Shown here one piece after another: positions 59,935 through 64,000 of a stretch of DNA of 64,000 nt. The notes below the pieces were generated by a model. That model made no database searches. It was not told where the DNA came from and worked only from the letters and a program-made list of their open reading frames with translations. Numbering within the stretch: position 1 is the first letter of the stretch; every line of letters begins with the position of its first letter. The translations under genes were made by a program, and so were the position numbers. Source of the stretch: Clarkia xantiana subsp. parviflora (lineage: Eukaryota > Streptophyta > Magnoliopsida > Myrtales > Onagraceae); NCBI GenBank assembly GCA_036873135.1, contig JAPTYO010000002.1, positions 3,648,452 through 3,712,451 on the forward strand. Reading direction: 5' to 3'.

Positions 59935-62900
59935 ATGAAGGTTCTCATCAAGACCTTGAAGGGCACGCACTTCGAAATTGAAGTGAAACCTGAAGACTCG
60001 GTTCGTTTACTTCTGCTTCTCAATCTTGATTGTTAGGGTTTATGATTTTTTAATGCGATATTAGTGCTTAATGCTGCTCTGAGCTAGTTCAGGATATTGA
60101 TTTTGTTTTCAGTAAGGTTTTGGTTTCCTTTTCTATGGCGGGTAGCAATTAGGGTTTAACATGCTGGGCGTCGCCGATCATCTGTTATTTGTTTTTGCGG
60201 CTTAGTTGTAATTAGTCGCATTTTTTTTCATCATATGATATTCCTTTGTTCTTTAGAAGTATGTATGAGTTCTGAATGGTCGTATAGTTGTTGACTGAAG
60301 TTTCACTGCACTGCCTATTCACCATGAATGTCGATAATTATTGCCTCTCTTGATTCTTGGATCACTTTGCACATGGGTTTAATTATTGAAAGCAGCAAAC
60401 AACTTCTTCAAGTCGTTTAATCAGGGAAAAGTAGAAAACGGTTTGTTCTAGATAATTGAAAAAAGCAAAATAAAGAAGAAAAAAACCATAAATTACCTTG
60501 CTGTTCTGTTTCATTCATGAAGAGGAGAGACTGTGACCACTTAGCATAATTTGATGTATTATCTATCATATATCGCTTAAATTGAATTACGAGAGCATAC
60601 TATCTTTCATAAATATTTTTGGATAAGACTGAATTGTTAGAGAATAGCTTATAGCCGACCAACTTCACAGCTTCAATGGGCTTCCGAGTGACAACTTATT
60701 TACTTGACAGCACCTCTACGGCGATGCAAATTCTTGCTTAACTTACGCACTTGGACGGCCGTGTTCTCGTTCTTTCGGCTGTAGTACTTTTTTCCCTTTG
60801 GTATTTGAGGATTGAAGAAACTGAAAAAATTGTGGATATTTCTCTCTTAGATTATGCTGTTTTACACTTTACATATATGTTCTACCCTAATTTGGGTTTA
60901 GATAGGGGTTTAAACGAAAAATGATCTTATATGGAAAAGTTTGTTATAGTTACTTTAGGAGGAAGCAAAGAATAATTCCTGTCTATATCTGAATTGACCT
61001 TCTTTAAGTTGTTAGAACTTAGAAGCCTCAAGTTTGAAGCAAGGTAGATGGAATGCTGCAAAAGCTGAAAAGTATGTCTGTCTCTATTTTTGGAACTCCG
61101 GATACCTTACGCGACCAAGAAGTGAAAATTTCTTATTTTACCATAGATGATAATTTATATGTCGAACTTTTGGAAGTCTTGATTCGATCCGCTAGCTTCT
61201 TCACGGCACTAGAACTAATATGGAAATAAATACTTATTTACATCCGGAGTTAATTTTTCTTCGGAGTTGGTTAATCTTGAGAATAGAGCTATTAAAACAT
61301 TTACGAATATGGGCGCCTCACTACTATTTTTGGGGTTCTCAGTTTCACACAAAATAAGCTCGAAGCATTGAGCTGAGATTAACATTTTGCAATTATACTA
61401 AATGCTTTCTTGTTTTCCTCAAGCTTAGACAAGTTATTGACTTTTTGCATCCATTCATTTATGTGTGGTCAGGTAGCTGATGTGAAGAAAAATATAGAAA
61501 CTGTGCAAGGAGCAGATGTGTATCCTGCTTCTCAGCAGATGCTAATCTATCAAGGTAAAGTCCTCAAGGATGACACCACAGTGGATGAAAACAAAGTTGC
61601 CGAGAATAGTTTTATTGTCATCATGATGGCCAAGGTAAATAACCTTTTTAACCAAGTTCCTTAAATTTGTATTAAGGCTACTCATTCAATCAATATGACC
61701 TGCAGTATGTCATAATTGTTCAGATGACCCTAAACTATTTTCTATTTTGAGATCTACCTATTCAGTATCAGTTCCTAACAGGTTTTCTATTCTCCCAGGG
61801 AATGACCTATCATTATTTTCAAACGTAGAATCGGCTACTCATAATATTTTTTTTATCAATATAATCTAGTCTATGTACTAGATTACTAGTTCATGAATGA
61901 TCCTAATTGCTTCTTGATATGTCTGTTCCATCCCATTCTAACAGTCTGTGCTGCTTTTGAGTGTCAGTGACATATTCTAAACCAAAGAGTGTTATACTGG
62001 TTATTAAAAAGAGTGACTTGAAGTATAGATGCTAACTTCCAGTTTGATACTTTGATGTAGTTTTTGCTGCTGAATGTTGAGTTGTTTCATCATTCCATTG
62101 TCATGTTACATTTTTAATTGAATAATGATATCATTGTCAACGTGAATGGATCATTACCAGTGGCAGTTATATATTTTTGAAACATCTGTTTTAATGACAT
62201 CTTTGTTTTACTGTTTCCTATATATCTGTTTCATCTGTTTGCTTCATCCTTGGTCCTAACTTTTATTTAAATTTATTTACTTACTAGAGTAAAAAGCCTG
62301 CTGAGGGTTCAACTGCATCTTCTGCACCTTCAAAAAAGGTAATGATTTGGTCCCTTTACTGTTGCCTTTGTTGTCCCCCATTTTCAAGAAGTCCTCTATT
62401 TGAATCAATAAGCTAAAAATTGGCTTTTTATTTTTTATTGGACTTTTGCTGTATTGTATCAGTGGTGGGTTAGTGTGTCATCACTCGGGTTAACATGTAT
62501 AGAGTATAGACTAAAAGGTGTTTTACTTGTAGGGAGAACAGTCAACTACTCCATCCGCTGCTCCAGTTCCAGCACCTTCAACAACCTCTCAGGCGCCAGT
62601 TTCAACTCCAATGTCAGTAGCAATTATGGTTGTATTATATTTCTTTTGATTCACTAATAAATGCTGATGACATGTATGCTTTTTTCCATGAAGAACTGTG
62701 CCTGCCACACCATCACCTGCTCAACCTGCTCCTGATTCATCAGTTCCTGCCGGGTGAGTATGAACATTCCATCTTTTGTTTAATGTTCCCGAGAGGATCC
62801 TTTATTAGCAGTAAAAAAAATTGTTAGTATTAAAGCATTCATTGATCAATTTATTCTTATATCCCATTTCTGAAAAAAAGATATGATGTTTCAAAATTTA

Positions 62901-63890
62901 ATATTCTGCAATCTCATATTATATCAGGTCAGAGTCAGTTGCCTATGGGCAAGCAGCTTCAAATCTGGTTGCTGGGAGCAATTTAGAAGGGACAATTCAG
63001 CAAATTCTTGATATGGGCGGTGGGATGTGGGATAGGGATACGGTTGTCCGTGCTCTCCGAGCTGCTTATAACAATCCTGAAAGAGCTGTTGATTATTTGT
63101 ACTCGGTAAACAGAATGTTCTTGGAACTTGCTCGACATATATAACTTATATTTTTCACATATCTTGTTTAATGAGTACAGTACCAAGTATTTGCATTGTG
63201 CTATGTGGCAATTCCTTATACCAGAATTTATTCTTTCCGAGTATCCAAATTCTTTTCATTTTTATAACAGGGTATTCCAGAGCAAGCTGAAGCTCCACCT
63301 GTTGCCCGTATTCCTCCAAGTGGACCAGCTGCAAATGCTGTAATCCAACCTCCTTCTACACAAGCAGCTCAACCTTCACCTGTTACCTCAGCAGGACCAA
63401 ATGCGAATCCTCTTGATCTCTTTCCTCAAGTAACATTTCTGCAGCTTTTCGTGTTTTCATTATAATTTCTAGATTTTGTAACAAAAAGGAAAATCTTCTG
63501 GCGAATACCACCTAAAAGAAAAGAACGTTGTTTTGTTGGCGACGTGCAGGGTATGCCCAACATTGGTCAGGTTGGTGGTGCTGATCGTGCTGCAGGGTCT
63601 CTGGACTTCCTTCGCAACAGTCAACAGGTTATGGGTTATTTCTTACTCTGTGGGGTTGCATTTGGTAAGAAGAAAGGGAGTGAGAAAGAGATGGAATACC
63701 GTGCAAAAATATCTGTTAATCTCAATTACTTTCTCAGTCCTTTTCTTCATACAATATGCCACCTTGGTTTACTTGTCTGAAGCTTTGTTAAAACTATATA
63801 TTTTTCTGATTGGAAAATCATTTCTTGATCCATTGATTGCAGTTCCAAGCTTTGAGAGCTATGGTCCAGGCTAACCCACAAATATTGCAG
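59935..63890 (+). CDS. RAD23: RAD23 ubiquitin receptor, 5' part (runs off the window)
   Basis: Nine exons are visible: 59935-60000, 61473-61634, 62288-62338, 62533-62612, 62694-62753, 62928-63105, 63271-63429, 63550-63627 and 63843-63890. They join in frame to 294 residues. RAD23 carries ubiquitinated proteins to the proteasome and partners the XPC repair protein. Exons 1-2 encode the ubiquitin-like domain ([17 protein letters not shown] to IVIMMAK). Exons 3-5 are a Ser/Pro/Ala linker. Exon 6 is UBA1 ([20 protein letters not shown]). Exons 8-9 begin the STI1/XPC-binding domain ([20 protein letters not shown]). The rest of that domain and UBA2 should lie beyond 64000. The ubiquitin-like domain is closer to Arabidopsis RAD23C/D than to RAD23A/B. 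Intron 1 is 1.5 kb. Confidence 0.93.
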
Positions 63891-63935
63891 GTTTCTAGCC
63901 TTCGTTCATATTTTAAATATTTACATATGCATAGC

Positions 63936-63963
63936 TAAGTATGTATGTATGTATGTATGTATA
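63936..63963. repeat. (ATGT)n microsatellite in a RAD23 intron
   Basis: A run of ATGT/GTAT units follows exon 9. Confidence 0.8.
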
Positions 63964-64000
63964 TAGATATCCATGATCTTTATTTTTGGGTTAATTTACT

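Overview
This window is nuclear DNA of a flowering plant, most likely a eudicot. Its genes are split by short spliced introns, the gaps between them are AT-rich and full of transposable-element remains, and every gene I could rebuild belongs to a plant family. I cannot name the species. Exon borders were worked out by hand from GT-AG (or GC-AG) signals, reading frame and remembered family sequences. No alignment or transcript data were available.

Layout. 1-7.1 kb is repeat territory: a solo LTR (151-865), an AT-rich foldback element (about 1618-2001), a non-autonomous hAT element (2103-2831) and a Copia LTR retrotransposon on the minus strand (2991-7052). Eight genes follow: IDN2/FDM-type XS-XH protein (+, 8823-12005), KOBITO1/ELD1/ABI8 glycosyltransferase-like protein (-, 14903-19348), UBP24-type deubiquitinase (+, 20941-24827), patatin-like phospholipase (+, 28506-34736), JINGUBANG-like WD40 protein (+, 35195-37184), ABA2-type short-chain dehydrogenase (+, 39305-41668), MUS81 endonuclease (+, 43587-48899) and SCL3-type GRAS protein (+, 58222-59562). 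A ninth gene, RAD23 (+, from 59935), runs off the right edge. The reconstructed lengths (647, 533, 530, 446, 450 or 410, 283, 618 and 446 aa) sit close to the usual family lengths, which supports the splicing models.

The genes do not form an operon-like unit and mostly do unrelated jobs: RNA-directed DNA methylation, cell wall and ABA response, deubiquitination, lipid acyl hydrolysis, ABA synthesis, recombination, gibberellin-linked transcription and proteasome shuttling. ABA2 and KOB1/ABI8 are both ABA-linked and lie about 20 kb apart, which I regard as chance.

The most distinctive non-genic signal is a set of Mutator-like inverted-repeat elements whose ends begin GGGTTAA or close to it (12103-12623, 33841-34245, 42150-43042, 49114 to about 49811, 56377-57222). 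Two have perfect 9-bp target duplications. Three carry a very GC-rich core made of CCACCACCGG / CCGGTGGTGG-type repeats that can fold back on itself. Other points of interest are two GC-AG introns (UBP24 and MUS81), a Copia element with near-identical LTRs but a decayed interior containing two sets of repeated hairpins, and a perfect 60-nt palindrome at 25188-25247.
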